The notes beneath the pieces are model-generated. The model saw only the letters and a list, made by a program, of their open reading frames with translations. It was not told where the DNA came from and searched no databases. From assembly GCF_021404465.1 (NCBI RefSeq), contig NZ_JABFTT010000003.1:248001-312000 (forward strand): DNA of 64,000 bases, in the 5' to 3' direction. The DNA comes from Billgrantia zhangzhouensis (GTDB lineage Bacteria; Pseudomonadota; Gammaproteobacteria; Pseudomonadales; Halomonadaceae). Both the position numbers and the translations under genes were made by a program. Of this stretch, positions 8,820 to 19,779 are shown piece by piece (position 1 is the first letter of the stretch; the number at the start of each line of letters is the position of its first letter).

Positions 8820-8932
8820 TGTCGCCAAGGAGTGAAACCAGGGTTCTGCTGCTGTCGAATCTCTGGAGGATCGTTAGTATGGTGGCTTCGTTCATTAGCT
8901 CCCTAAAGATGGGAAGAGTAGAGGCAATCGCT

Positions 8933-10021
8933 ATGAAGCATCACGGCACGGTACATGAATACTGTTGGCCGTTGCAGCGCCTGACATGGCTATCGCTGAT
9001 CGTCGGCATGCTGGTCACCGTTCTGTCGGCTGGTACGGCCTGGGCCGAAGAAGAGACGCAAGCCGGGGAGAACGATGAGGCCGCCAGTGAGTGGCCCAAG
9101 GGGCACTATCCGCTACCCGAACATGGCGATGTCATTGGCGAGGACTATATCGTCAAGGCTCGCGACGAGGAGACCCTGCTCGACATTGCCCGCGAACACA
9201 ACGTGGGCTACGAGGAGATCCGCCGGGCCAATCCCGATGTCAGCGTCTGGCTGCCGGGTGAGGGCACCGAGGTCGTCATTCCCGGGCGTTTCATCCTGCC
9301 GCCGGTGGAACGTGAGGGCATCGTCATCAATGTGGCCGAGCTAAGGCTCTATTACTACCCGCCTGCGGGAGAAGGTGAGACGCCACGCGTGGAGACCTAT
9401 CCGATCGGCATTGGGCGGGAAGGCTTCGATACGCCGCTGGGCAAGACCAAGACCACCATGCGGCTCAAGGACCCGGCCTGGTATCCACCACGCTCGGTGC
9501 GCGAGGAGGCCGCCGCGCGTGGCGAGACGGCGCCAGCCGTAGTGCCGCCGGGGCCGGACAACCCGCTTGGGCGGCATGCCATCTTGCTCGACATACCCGG
9601 CTACCTCATCCATGGCACCAATCTACCCGACGGTATCGGCATGCGCGCCAGTCGGGGCTGCATTCGCATGTATCCGGAGGATATCGAGTCGATCTTCGAT
9701 CGCGTAACGGTCGGCATGCAGGTTCACCTCATCAACCAGCCGATCAAGGCCGGCTGGGATGGCGATATGCCCTATGTGCAAGTCTACGAGGCGTTGGAGG
9801 AGCAGGAGGCCGGCATGGCCGCGCTGATGGAAACCTTGGCCATGCTCGAACGCAGTGGGGACGAGTCCGCCACGCCGCTCAACTACGAGCTGCTGCGTGA
9901 ACTGCTCGAAAACCCCAACGGGGAGGTCATTGCGCTGACACCCGCTCCGGCGCCCGAGCCGGCACCCGAGGAGGACGCTGGCGAAGAGGAAAGTCTGCTC
10001 TGGGAGGAGCTGGCGGTCTAG
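8933..10021 (+). CDS. L,D-transpeptidase with LysM domain (ErfK/YbiS type)
   Basis: A 362-residue periplasmic enzyme. A signal peptide (hydrophobic stretch, cut after GTAWA) precedes a LysM-like segment (YIVKARDEETLLDIAREHN, near residue 75) and a YkuD domain. The catalytic histidine is in LIHGTN near residue 226 and the cysteine in ASRGCIRMYPED near residue 243, spaced as in the family. It forms 3-3 cross-links or attaches proteins to peptidoglycan. An acidic, Pro/Glu-rich tail ends the protein. The ATG at 8933 begins the signal peptide and has GAGG about nine bases upstream; earlier in-frame starts would precede the signal. Confidence 0.88.
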   Translation: MKHHGTVHEYCWPLQRLTWLSLIVGMLVTVLSAGTAWAEEETQAGENDEAASEWPKGHYPLPEHGDVIGEDYIVKARDEETLLDIAREHNVGYEEIRRANPDVSVWLPGEGTEVVIPGRFILPPVEREGIVINVAELRLYYYPPAGEGETPRVETYPIGIGREGFDTPLGKTKTTMRLKDPAWYPPRSVREEAAARGETAPAVVPPGPDNPLGRHAILLDIPGYLIHGTNLPDGIGMRASRGCIRMYPEDIESIFDRVTVGMQVHLINQPIKAGWDGDMPYVQVYEALEEQEAGMAALMETLAMLERSGDESATPLNYELLRELLENPNGEVIALTPAPAPEPAPEEDAGEEESLLWEELAV

Positions 10022-10047
10022 TTCCTGCAGCCGAGCCAGAAGCGAGT

Positions 10048-10073
10048 CGGGCGTCCATCTGGGCGCCCGGTTG
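10048..10073 (+). terminator. Hairpin between convergent ldt and response regulator genes
   Basis: Stem 10048-10056 with 10061-10069 (nine pairs with one G-U), loop ATCT, followed by GTTGCGTT. It lies in the 54-base convergent gap and could end either transcript. Confidence 0.5.
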
Positions 10074-10075
10074 CG

Positions 10076-10711
10076 TTAATGGTCAGGCAGCGGTTCGACC
10101 AGGCCCAGTGCCACGCAAATGCGTACCAGCGCGGCCAGGTTACCGGCGCCCAGCGCCTTCATGCCTCTCAAGCGGTAGACCTCCACCGTCTTGGCGCTGA
10201 CATTGAGATGCTCGGCGATCTCGCGGCTGGTCATGCCCTCGGCCACATGCACGAGAATCTGTCGCTCCTTGGGGCGCAGGGCGTCGAAGCGTTGCTGCAG
10301 GGCGTCGAGACGCTGGCGCAGCGAGTGCAGCCGCTGGTACTCGGCAAGAGCCTGCTGTACGGCATCGATCAGTTGCTGGTGGTTGAACGGCTTCTCGATG
10401 AAGTCGAAAGCACCAGACTTGAGCGCGGCGACGGCCATGGGCACGTCGCCGTGACCGGTCATGAAGATCACCGGTACGGTATCGCCGCGCTCGTTGAGCC
10501 GCTGCTGTACCTGCAGGCCGGAGAGCCCCGGCATGCGTACGTCCAGCAGTACGGCATCGAAACTCTCGGGCGCAGCGGCAAGAAATGCCTCGCCGTCGGC
10601 GAAGGCGAGGGTAGCCAGCCCCACGGAGTCGAGCAGCCAGGCCAGCGAATCGCGCAGCGCTTCGTCGTCGTCGACCACGGCGATACGGGGGGCGCGGGTA
10701 GGCTCGGTCAC
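10076..10711 (-). CDS. FixJ/LuxR-type response regulator
   Basis: A 211-residue two-component regulator. The receiver domain (residues about 9-122) has acidic pocket residues VVDDDE, the phospho-acceptor D57 in VLLDVRMPG, and the lysine in FIEKPF. The C-terminal LuxR helix-turn-helix spans about 140-205 (LRPKERQILVHVAEGMTSREIAEHLNVSAKTVEVYR). The GTG start overlaps the stop of the kinase gene by four bases (GTGA), so the pair is translationally coupled. The architecture equals FixJ/TtrR/StyR regulators; the target genes cannot be read here. Confidence 0.92.
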   Translation of the reverse strand: MTEPTRAPRIAVVDDDEALRDSLAWLLDSVGLATLAFADGEAFLAAAPESFDAVLLDVRMPGLSGLQVQQRLNERGDTVPVIFMTGHGDVPMAVAALKSGAFDFIEKPFNHQQLIDAVQQALAEYQRLHSLRQRLDALQQRFDALRPKERQILVHVAEGMTSREIAEHLNVSAKTVEVYRLRGMKALGAGNLAALVRICVALGLVEPLPDH

Positions 10712-12288
10712 GGCTGGCTCCGGGGTGATACGCTGCGATGGATGGTGTTCGCTTCGCTCAGCAGTGTACCGGTAAAGGTGGCGCCCTCGGAACTGTTGGC
10801 CAGTTCCAGGCTGCCGCCCATGGCCTCCATCAGCGAGCGACTGATGGCGAGCCCCATGCCGAGCCCCTCCGGGCGGCTGGAATGGAAAGGAGCGAAAATC
10901 ACCTGTGCCTCGCCGTGCGTGATGCCGGGACCCTGGTCGCTGACGCTGAAGGTGACTTCGCGGGGGCCGCTCTGGTGTGCGTGGATCTCCACCCGTGTCG
11001 CTCCGGGTTGCTCGCGGCTCGCCTCCAGTGCGTTGAGCAGCAAATTGACCAGTACCTGCTCCAGGGCGATAGGGTCGGCCTGAACGCGCGGTAGCGCTTC
11101 CTCCAGCTCATGCTCGAGGACTACGCCGGCCTGCTGATACTGCCATTCGCACAGGCGACAGGCGGCGTCGACCACGTCGAGCAGCACGACCGGGCGTGGC
11201 CGGGTCTGGCCCTTGCGCACGAAAGCGCGAATATGGCGCAGGCGCCGCGCCAGACGTTGCACCTGTTCGTCGATGCGCGTGAGCGGCAGGGTTAGGTCGC
11301 TGGCCGGGCGTCCAGGGTCGGCACGCAGCTGGATCAATGCTCCGCTGGCATAGTTGGCGATGGCGCCCAGCGGCTGGTTGAGTTCATGGGCGATGTTGGA
11401 GGCCAGCTCGCCGGTGGTGGCCAGGCGGTTGGCGTGGGCGATCTGCTCCTGGTGACGCCGCGCCTGGGCCTCGGCGGCCTTGCGTAGGCCGATGTCGCGG
11501 TTGAGCAGGGAGAGGTGGTCGGGTTCGGCGCCCGGGCCGCGGTGGGCCAGCACCACGCTGAGTACCGGTACCGCTCCCTGGGGCCCAGGCATCTCCAGCT
11601 CGCCGCTCCAGGAGCCGTAGCGGGCCACGGCGGGCAACACGATCTCACGCAGAATGGAAAGCGAACTCGCCGTATAGGCCTGCTCGAGCCGGGCGTCGAG
11701 CCCTTCGCGCGGCAGGCCCAGCAGCCTCCTGGCCGCCTCGTTGGAATAGAACAGCCGCTCGTCGCCGTCGCAGAACAGCACGTAGTCGGTGGTCGATTCC
11801 ACCACTCGTGCCAGGCGCTCGCGGTTGGCCTCGGCGTGAATGCGCCGCCCCACGTCGCGGGAAACGCAGAGCACGTCGATCAGCTCGCCGGTGACCGGAT
11901 CGCGACGGGTGCGGCTGGTGGTCTCGAACCACACGTAGTGCCCGTCCTTGGCGCGAAAACGATAGGTCTGCTGATAGAAGCCGTCGTGGTAGTAAACCCG
12001 CGGCGACTTGTTGAGCAGGTCGGCCAGGTCCGACGGGTGGAACAGATCGTAGGCCGACACGCCGATCAACGCTTCGGGCTCGTAGCCGAGCAGGTCGCGG
12101 GCGGCCTGAGAGGCGTAGAGAAAGGTGCCGTCGCGGGCGTGGCGCGAGATCAGGTCGGTGGTGCTCTCCGCCAGCCATTGGTAGTGGCGTTTCTCCTCGT
12201 CGAGTTCGAGGACCTTGGCTTCGAGCTCGGCCTTGCGGGCTTCGAGTTCGGCCAGCCGTGCGCGCAGCGTCTCGCTATCGCTTGCCAT
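10708..12288 (-). CDS. PAS-domain sensor histidine kinase (FixL-like, cytoplasmic)
   Basis: A 526-residue kinase without membrane segments. An N-terminal coiled coil (residues about 6-34, heptad-rich in Leu, Glu and Arg) leads to two PAS domains (about 36-150 and 158-270). The phospho-acceptor is H301 in SNIAHELNQP, and the ATPase has NLLLNALEAS, DQGPGI and GMGLAISRSL. The ATG at 12288 overlaps the upstream oxygenase stop (ATGA). FixL-like by arrangement, but no haem-binding histidine could be confirmed in either PAS domain, so the signal is unknown. An in-frame longer start (12339) would lie within the oxygenase gene and is less likely. Confidence 0.9.
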   Translation of the reverse strand: MASDSETLRARLAELEARKAELEAKVLELDEEKRHYQWLAESTTDLISRHARDGTFLYASQAARDLLGYEPEALIGVSAYDLFHPSDLADLLNKSPRVYYHDGFYQQTYRFRAKDGHYVWFETTSRTRRDPVTGELIDVLCVSRDVGRRIHAEANRERLARVVESTTDYVLFCDGDERLFYSNEAARRLLGLPREGLDARLEQAYTASSLSILREIVLPAVARYGSWSGELEMPGPQGAVPVLSVVLAHRGPGAEPDHLSLLNRDIGLRKAAEAQARRHQEQIAHANRLATTGELASNIAHELNQPLGAIANYASGALIQLRADPGRPASDLTLPLTRIDEQVQRLARRLRHIRAFVRKGQTRPRPVVLLDVVDAACRLCEWQYQQAGVVLEHELEEALPRVQADPIALEQVLVNLLLNALEASREQPGATRVEIHAHQSGPREVTFSVSDQGPGITHGEAQVIFAPFHSSRPEGLGMGLAISRSLMEAMGGSLELANSSEGATFTGTLLSEANTIHRSVSPRSQP

Positions 12289-12947
12289 CAGCGTGCCGGG
12301 TCCACCAGGCCACCCAGCGAGGCATTGCGCCGGAACCAACCGGCGATGCTGGCCCGCGGCAGGCGGGTCGGCAGCACCTCATGGGGCACGTTTTCGGAGA
12401 GAAAGCAGGCGAAGTTGCCGGCCTCGGGACGTACCCGGGCCACTTCCCGCTCGGGGTCGTCGGCGGCGAAGATCGCCATCTCGCCGCCGCCGTCCGCCGG
12501 CCAGTCGGGGTTGAGGTAGCCCACCGTGGAAATCACCCGGTTGGCGCGACCGCGGAAGCTGTCCAGGTGTTTCTTGTAGAAAGCGCCGGTCGGGTAGTGG
12601 GCGAAGTGGGCCTCGTATTCGAACAGCCCCAGGTATAGCGCCTGGTTCAGTTCGCGCTGCAGCTCGCTCATGGCCTCGAGATAGCGGCGCTGGGCCAGGC
12701 TCTCGCGGTCGAGCCAGCGGATGGCGTCGCCGCGAATGTCGCGGCGCAGCTGATGTTCGTCGCCGCGGCCGATGCCGGCTGCGGCCAGTGCCTCGCGCTC
12801 GGCCATCTCCATCAGCTCCCGGTGCAGGTCATGGCACAGCTCCGCATCGAGAAAGCCTTCGCCGATGAACCAGCCCTGCTCCACCAGGGCGTCGACCAAC
12901 TGAGGCAGGGCACTGGCCGCGAAGGCCGGTCGGGTGAGCAGCGACAT
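12288..12947 (-). CDS. 2OG-Fe(II) oxygenase (prolyl 4-hydroxylase-like)
   Basis: A 219-residue dioxygenase of the P4Hc/2OG-FeII family. The iron-binding triad is visible as H127-x-D129 (YKKHLDSF) and H189 (NVPHEVLPT), and R198 (PRASIAGWF) would bind 2-oxoglutarate. It hydroxylates an unknown substrate, possibly a protein. It sits between a CoA-type Nudix hydrolase (29 bases upstream) and the kinase gene it overlaps, so it is part of the two-component operon. The start at 12947 follows the Nudix stop; a longer frame into the Nudix gene exists but begins with low-complexity sequence. Confidence 0.85.
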   Translation of the reverse strand: MSLLTRPAFAASALPQLVDALVEQGWFIGEGFLDAELCHDLHRELMEMAEREALAAAGIGRGDEHQLRRDIRGDAIRWLDRESLAQRRYLEAMSELQRELNQALYLGLFEYEAHFAHYPTGAFYKKHLDSFRGRANRVISTVGYLNPDWPADGGGEMAIFAADDPEREVARVRPEAGNFACFLSENVPHEVLPTRLPRASIAGWFRRNASLGGLVDPAR

Positions 12948-12976
12948 GGACGAGGCAGGAGCTCCGGAGCAGGCAT

Positions 12977-13621
12977 TCAGGAAAGGCGCGTCTCGGTTTT
13001 CGAGCTGCGCAGCAGGCGTTCGGGAAAATAGCATAGCCGACCGCTGGGTGGCTCATCGAACAGACTGATGGGGCGCTCGAACCCTTCCGCCAGCAGTTCC
13101 ACCAGCATCATCGCCGAGAGGCCCCAGATCACCTGGCCCTGGGTATGGTAGCTGGGCACGTAATGAGGGCGGCCGTTCACCGGAATCACGTCGGTGTGGT
13201 GACGCTGGTCCTCGAGGAACAGCTCGAGCGGCACCTCGAAGATGGCGTCGAGTTCACCGGGGTCGGGCACGAGCGGCAGGTCGGGAGGGATCAGGCCCAC
13301 GTAGGGCGTGACCAGAATGCCGTGCAGCGAGATCACGTCCGACAGTTGGCCGAGCAGCTCGACCTGATCCGGCGGCAGGGCGATCTCCTCGTGGGATTCG
13401 CGCAGGGCGGTGAACAGCAGGTCGTGGTCGGTCTCTTCGCGCTTGCCGCCGGGGAACGCCACTTGTCCGCTGTGGGTATTGAGGTGGCCCGCCCGCCGGG
13501 TGAATAGCAGCGTCGGTGCGGGGCGGTCGACGATCGGCATCAAGACCGCGGCCTGGGGCATGTCGAGGCGCATGCGGCGCGGAGCGTGCGCTTGCAGGCG
13601 CTGGCGAAGTTTCTCTAACAT
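12977..13621 (-). CDS. CoA pyrophosphatase-type Nudix hydrolase
   Basis: A 214-residue Nudix protein of the NudL/YeaB group, which splits CoA or acyl-CoA into 3',5'-ADP and phosphopantetheine. The extended group motif is visible: HSGQVAFPGGKRE, then DHDLLFTALRESHEEIAL (the Nudix box), followed by the typical LGQLSDVISLHGILVTPYVG. The start at 13621 is preceded by GGAAAC. It is the first gene of a leftward operon with the oxygenase and the two-component pair, and diverges from a second Nudix gene across 70 bases. Confidence 0.88.
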   Translation of the reverse strand: MLEKLRQRLQAHAPRRMRLDMPQAAVLMPIVDRPAPTLLFTRRAGHLNTHSGQVAFPGGKREETDHDLLFTALRESHEEIALPPDQVELLGQLSDVISLHGILVTPYVGLIPPDLPLVPDPGELDAIFEVPLELFLEDQRHHTDVIPVNGRPHYVPSYHTQGQVIWGLSAMMLVELLAEGFERPISLFDEPPSGRLCYFPERLLRSSKTETRLS

Positions 13622-13691
13622 GGAGTTTCCATCGGCTTTGGTTCCTTCTACCCGGGGGGCTTCGCCGACGTCAAGCCTGCCAGGGAGACCC

Positions 13692-14249
13692 ATGAACTTC
13701 TGCAGCCACTGTGGCCAACTCGTGCGCTTCGCGATCCCGGCAGGGGACGACCGGCCCAGGTACCTATGCGATGCCTGCGGCTCGATCCATTACCAGAACC
13801 CACGCATCGTGGCAGGTACGCTGCCGGCGAGCGGGTCGCGTATCCTGCTGTGCCGCCGGGCGATCTCCCCGCGCAAGGGGTTTTGGACCCTGCCGGCGGG
13901 ATTCATGGAGAACGCCGAGACCACCGTCGAGGCCGCCGCCCGCGAAACCCGCGAGGAAGCCTGTGCCGAGGTAGACATTCACGGACTCTATACCCTGATC
14001 AACCTACCGCACATCAACCAGGTCTACATGATCTTCCGGGCCGAACTCATGAGCAGTTTCTCGGCCGGACCGGAAAGCCTGGAGGTAGCGCTGTTCGAGG
14101 AGCACGAGATCCCCTGGGACGAGCTGGCCTTTCCCACCATCGAGCGCACCCTGCGCCATTTTTACGCCGATCGTGACAACGATCACTACCCGCTGCACAT
14201 CAGCGACATCACCGCCGAGGATCGCGAGCGTTACTTCGGTTCTGCGTGA
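13692..14249 (+). CDS. Nudix hydrolase with N-terminal zinc ribbon
   Basis: A 185-residue protein with a zinc ribbon (C4, C7, C26 and C29 in FCSHCG and LCDACG) and a Nudix domain whose box reads GFMENAETTVEAAARETREEACAEV. The fold resembles the NADH-pyrophosphatase/ADP-ribose group, but it is shorter than NudC and lacks its N-terminal domain. Substrate unknown. AGGGAG lies five bases before the ATG. The stop (TGA 14247-14249) touches possible starts of the SorC regulator, so the two may be co-transcribed. Confidence 0.87.
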   Translation: MNFCSHCGQLVRFAIPAGDDRPRYLCDACGSIHYQNPRIVAGTLPASGSRILLCRRAISPRKGFWTLPAGFMENAETTVEAAARETREEACAEVDIHGLYTLINLPHINQVYMIFRAELMSSFSAGPESLEVALFEEHEIPWDELAFPTIERTLRHFYADRDNDHYPLHISDITAEDRERYFGSA

Positions 14250-14293
14250 TGGAAGGGTTCGGCCTGATGAGCAAGCGAGAAGGAGCGGGTAAC

Positions 14294-15247
14294 GTGGACA
14301 AGTTCGAGCTGAAGCTGGACCAGGCGGCGCGCGCGGCCTGGCTCTCCTACGTAGGAGGGCGGACCCAGGACGAGATTGCCAGTCAGCTCGGGGTGTCTCG
14401 CCCCGGCGTGCAGCGGCTGCTGGCCCTGGCGCGCCAGGAGGGGCTGGTCAAGGTTCATATCGACCATCCGCTGACCAACTGCATGGTGATGTCGGATGCC
14501 ATTCTCAAGCGCTTCGGACTTGAATTCTGCGATGTGGTACCGGCCGACCCGGAAGCCGCCGAGAGCAGCGCCCACTACCTGGCCGTGGCGGGAGCGGAGC
14601 GCCTGGCCCGGCTGATCGAACGCTCCGAACCCTTGACCCTATCATTGGGCACCGGGCGCTCGATACGCGCTACGGTGGAGGCGCTCAGCCGTATCGAGCG
14701 TCCCCAGCACCGCTTCGTCTCGCTGGTGGGCAACGTCGCCCGCGACGGTTCCGCCAACCGCTACGATGGGGTGATGGTGCTGGCCGACAAGACCGGCGGC
14801 GAGCGCTTCCTGCTGCCGGCGCCAGTGGTGGCCGGCTCGGTGGAGGAGAAGGAGGCGATGCTCGGCCAGCGCCTGTTCCAGGCCATCGTCGAGGTTGCCA
14901 AGGACGCCGAGGCGGCTTATATCGGCGTGGGGCGCATCGACCGTCAGGCGACCCTGTTCCAGGACCACTTCATCAGTGAGGCCGAACTCGATGAGTTACT
15001 CTGGCGTCAGGCCGTAGGTGAGCTGCTCGGTTGGCCGCTCGACCGCAACGGCACTGTCATCGAGTGCTCTATCACCCGGCGTGTGACCAGCCTGCCGCTG
15101 ACGATGTTCCGCGATCAAACCCTGGTGGCATTGGCGGGCGGACGCGACAAAGGCCCGGCCATTCTTGCCGCGCTGCGTGGCGGCTGGCTCAAGGGGCTCA
15201 TCACCGACGAGAGTGCTGCCGGCTATATCCTCGAGAACGAAATCTAG
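14294..15247 (+). CDS. SorC/DeoR-family sugar-responsive transcriptional regulator
   Basis: A 317-residue regulator with an N-terminal helix-turn-helix (residues about 8-50: RAAWLSYVGGRTQDEIASQLGVSRPGVQRLL) and a SorC sugar-phosphate-binding domain (LSLGTGRSIRATVE, YIGVGRID, DESAAGYIL). GTG 14294 is preferred because AGGAG lies eight bases upstream; ATG 14267 and ATG 14249 are in-frame alternatives. It precedes the polyol operon in the same direction, with a 197-base gap full of palindromes, so it is the likely regulator of mannitol/sorbitol use. The inducer is not known. Confidence 0.9.
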   Translation: MDKFELKLDQAARAAWLSYVGGRTQDEIASQLGVSRPGVQRLLALARQEGLVKVHIDHPLTNCMVMSDAILKRFGLEFCDVVPADPEAAESSAHYLAVAGAERLARLIERSEPLTLSLGTGRSIRATVEALSRIERPQHRFVSLVGNVARDGSANRYDGVMVLADKTGGERFLLPAPVVAGSVEEKEAMLGQRLFQAIVEVAKDAEAAYIGVGRIDRQATLFQDHFISEAELDELLWRQAVGELLGWPLDRNGTVIECSITRRVTSLPLTMFRDQTLVALAGGRDKGPAILAALRGGWLKGLITDESAAGYILENEI

Positions 15248-15385
15248 ATCAAAGCTTGATCCTCGAGAGCGAAAGCTGGCCAGGCATTTACCCTATGTAG
15301 CCTAAAGTCTAAGAGCATCATCTTTGCCTTTTCGCGCCTCGTGTTCGATCATTTGATCGATGAATGATTAATTGTTCAAAACAAT
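15247..15385. promoter_or_regulatory. Palindrome-rich control region of the polyol operon
   Basis: Three inverted repeats lie between the SorC gene and the binding-protein gene: 15247-15261 (GATCAA, 3 bases, TTGATC); 15348-15368 (ATCATT, 9 bases, AATGAT), whose centre also contains TTGATC; and 15371-15385 (ATTGTT, 3 bases, AACAAT). The surroundings are AT-rich. These are plausible operators for the SorC protein. Which one is bound cannot be decided by eye. Confidence 0.5.
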
Positions 15386-15444
15386 AACCCAGCTTCCAAC
15401 AACAACGCCCCCAGCGGGCAAGCCCAAGCACACAGGAGCACGAC

Positions 15445-16743
<1,299 letters not shown>

Positions 16744-16759
16744 GCCGACGTCCGACTCG

Positions 16760-16781
16760 CCGCCGGGGAGGACCCCGGCGG
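16760..16781 (+). promoter_or_regulatory. Intercistronic hairpin after the binding-protein gene
   Basis: Perfect 9-bp GC stem (16760-16768 with 16773-16781, arm CCGCCGGGG) and a 4-base loop, without a T-run. Located between the binding protein and first permease genes, it probably stabilises the upstream message or partly attenuates transcription. Confidence 0.6.
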
Positions 16782-16806
16782 TCAATCCAACGTACGTGGT
16801 GATGCT

Positions 16807-17697
16807 ATGAGCAAGACACGCGCCTCCGGGCGTACCGTCGGTGGCCTGCGTTCGCTGTCGCTGCAGGCCCCTGCGGTCACGCTGCTGCTGCTGTGGATGC
16901 TGATTCCGCTGGGCATGACCGTATGGTTCTCGCTGCAGCGCTACAACCTGCTGATGCCCGGCATGGAAGGTTTCGCCGGCCTGGAAAACTATGAGTTCCT
17001 GTTCACCGACCCGGCGCTGTGGCGGGCGATGGGCAATACCCTGCTGCTGGTGGGCTCGGTGTTGGCGATCACCGTGGTCGGCGGCGTGCTGCTCGCGGTG
17101 CTGTTCCAGCAGGAATTTCCCGGCCGCGGTATCGCCCGGGTGCTGGCCATCTCGCCGTTCTTCGTCATGCCGACGGTCAGCGCGCTGGTGTGGAAGAATA
17201 TGATGATGCACCCCTCCAATGGAGTGCTGGCGTGGCTTGCCGGAGTGTTCGGCCTGCCGGCGGTGGACTGGTTCTCGTCGCTGCCGCTGACCTCGATCAT
17301 CATCATCGTGGCCTGGCAGTGGCTGCCGTTCGCACTGCTGATCCTGCTCACGGCCATGCAGTCGCTCGACGAGGACCAGGTCGAGGCGGCGCGCATGGAT
17401 GGGGCGGGGCCGCTGGCCATCTTCTTCTACATCACGCTGCCGCACCTCAAGCGGGCCATCAGCGTGGTGATCATGATCGAGATGATCTTCTTGCTGACGA
17501 TCTTCGCCGAAATCTATGTCACCACCTCCGGTGGGCCGGGGCTCGCCACCACCAACCTGGCCTTCCTGATCTACATCCAGGCACTGCTCGACTTCGACGT
17601 CGGCCTGGCCTCCGCCGGTGGGGTGGTCGCCATCATCCTGGCCAACATCGTCGCCATCTTCCTGGTCCGGCTGGTGGCCAGGAACCTGGAAAGCTGA
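16807..17697 (+). CDS. mtlF: Polyol ABC transporter permease (MalF type)
   Basis: A 296-residue inner-membrane subunit with about six transmembrane segments. The EAA loop that contacts the ATPase is visible as EAARMDGAGPLAIFFYITLPHL near residue 195. It would form the channel with the second permease 15 bases downstream. Named by its place between a polyol-binding protein and the MalG-type subunit. Confidence 0.9.
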   Translation: MSKTRASGRTVGGLRSLSLQAPAVTLLLLWMLIPLGMTVWFSLQRYNLLMPGMEGFAGLENYEFLFTDPALWRAMGNTLLLVGSVLAITVVGGVLLAVLFQQEFPGRGIARVLAISPFFVMPTVSALVWKNMMMHPSNGVLAWLAGVFGLPAVDWFSSLPLTSIIIIVAWQWLPFALLILLTAMQSLDEDQVEAARMDGAGPLAIFFYITLPHLKRAISVVIMIEMIFLLTIFAEIYVTTSGGPGLATTNLAFLIYIQALLDFDVGLASAGGVVAIILANIVAIFLVRLVARNLES

Positions 17698-17712
17698 GGC
17701 GAGGAGCCGCTC

Positions 17713-18624
17713 ATGACCACACTCAAGACCAAGCAGGCGATACCGGCCGAGGGACACCTGGCCACTACGCCAGCCAGCGAAGCGCGGGCCCGGCACACGC
17801 CGCTGGTGCCCAGCGCTGGAGCACGGCGGGTCTGGCTCACGCTGCTGGGCTGGGGGATCGCACTGCTCATCTTCTTCCCCATCCTGTGGATGGTGCTGAC
17901 CGGCTTCAAGAGCGAGGCCGAGGCGATCGCCGACCCCAGCCTGATCTTCACGCCGACGCTGGAGAGCTACGTCGCCGTGCAGGCCCGGGCCGACTACTTC
18001 AAGTTCGCCCTCAACAGCGTGGTGGTGGCCTTCGGCTCGACCCTGCTGGCGCTGGCCATCGCCATTCCCTCGGCCTATGCCATGGCCTTCCTGCCTACTC
18101 GGCGCACCAAGGGCACGCTGCTGTGGATGCTCTCCACCAAGATGCTGCCGCCAGTGGGCGTGCTGGTACCGATCTACCTGATCTTTCGCGACTTCGGACT
18201 GCTCGATACGCGCACCGGGCTGATCATCGTCTACACCCTGATGAACCTGCCGATCGTGGTGTGGATGCTCTACACCTTCTTCAAGGACCTGCCACGGGAC
18301 ATCCTCGAGGCGGGGCGTATGGACGGGGCCAGCACCTTCCAGGAGGTGGTCTACCTGCTGCTGCCGCTGACCCTGCCGGGCATCGCCTCCACCGGGTTGC
18401 TGTCGGTGATCCTGAGCTGGAACGAGGCGTTCTGGAGTCTCAACCTGACCTCCTCTAACGCCGCGCCGCTCACCGCCTACATTGCGTCGTTCTCAAGCCC
18501 TGAGGGGTTGTTCTGGGCCAAGCTTTCCGCCGCCTCCACCATGGCCATCGCCCCGATCCTGGTGTTCGGCTGGCTCACCCAGAAACAGATGGTACGCGGC
18601 CTCACCTTCGGCGCCGTCAAGTAA
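17713..18624 (+). CDS. mtlG: Polyol ABC transporter permease (MalG type)
   Basis: A 303-residue inner-membrane subunit. A hydrophilic N-terminal stretch of about 38 residues precedes six predicted membrane helices. The EAA loop reads EAGRMDGASTFQEVVYLLLPL, and the ending (KQMVRGLTFGAVK) is typical of MalG-like proteins. Partner of the upstream permease and of the ATPase encoded 12 bases downstream. Confidence 0.9.
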   Translation: MTTLKTKQAIPAEGHLATTPASEARARHTPLVPSAGARRVWLTLLGWGIALLIFFPILWMVLTGFKSEAEAIADPSLIFTPTLESYVAVQARADYFKFALNSVVVAFGSTLLALAIAIPSAYAMAFLPTRRTKGTLLWMLSTKMLPPVGVLVPIYLIFRDFGLLDTRTGLIIVYTLMNLPIVVWMLYTFFKDLPRDILEAGRMDGASTFQEVVYLLLPLTLPGIASTGLLSVILSWNEAFWSLNLTSSNAAPLTAYIASFSSPEGLFWAKLSAASTMAIAPILVFGWLTQKQMVRGLTFGAVK

Positions 18625-18636
18625 CGAGGTATTTCC

Positions 18637-19775
<1,139 letters not shown>

Positions 19776-19779
<4 letters not shown>

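Noticed and set aside
7452..8828. A 458-codon leftward frame opposite cls
   Set aside because: Antisense shadow; both HKD motifs are on the other strand and the leftward product has no family features.
17019..18458. A 479-codon rightward frame across both permease genes
   Set aside because: It is an out-of-frame shadow of the two permeases; its composition is Arg/Gly/Ala-rich and has no recognisable domain.
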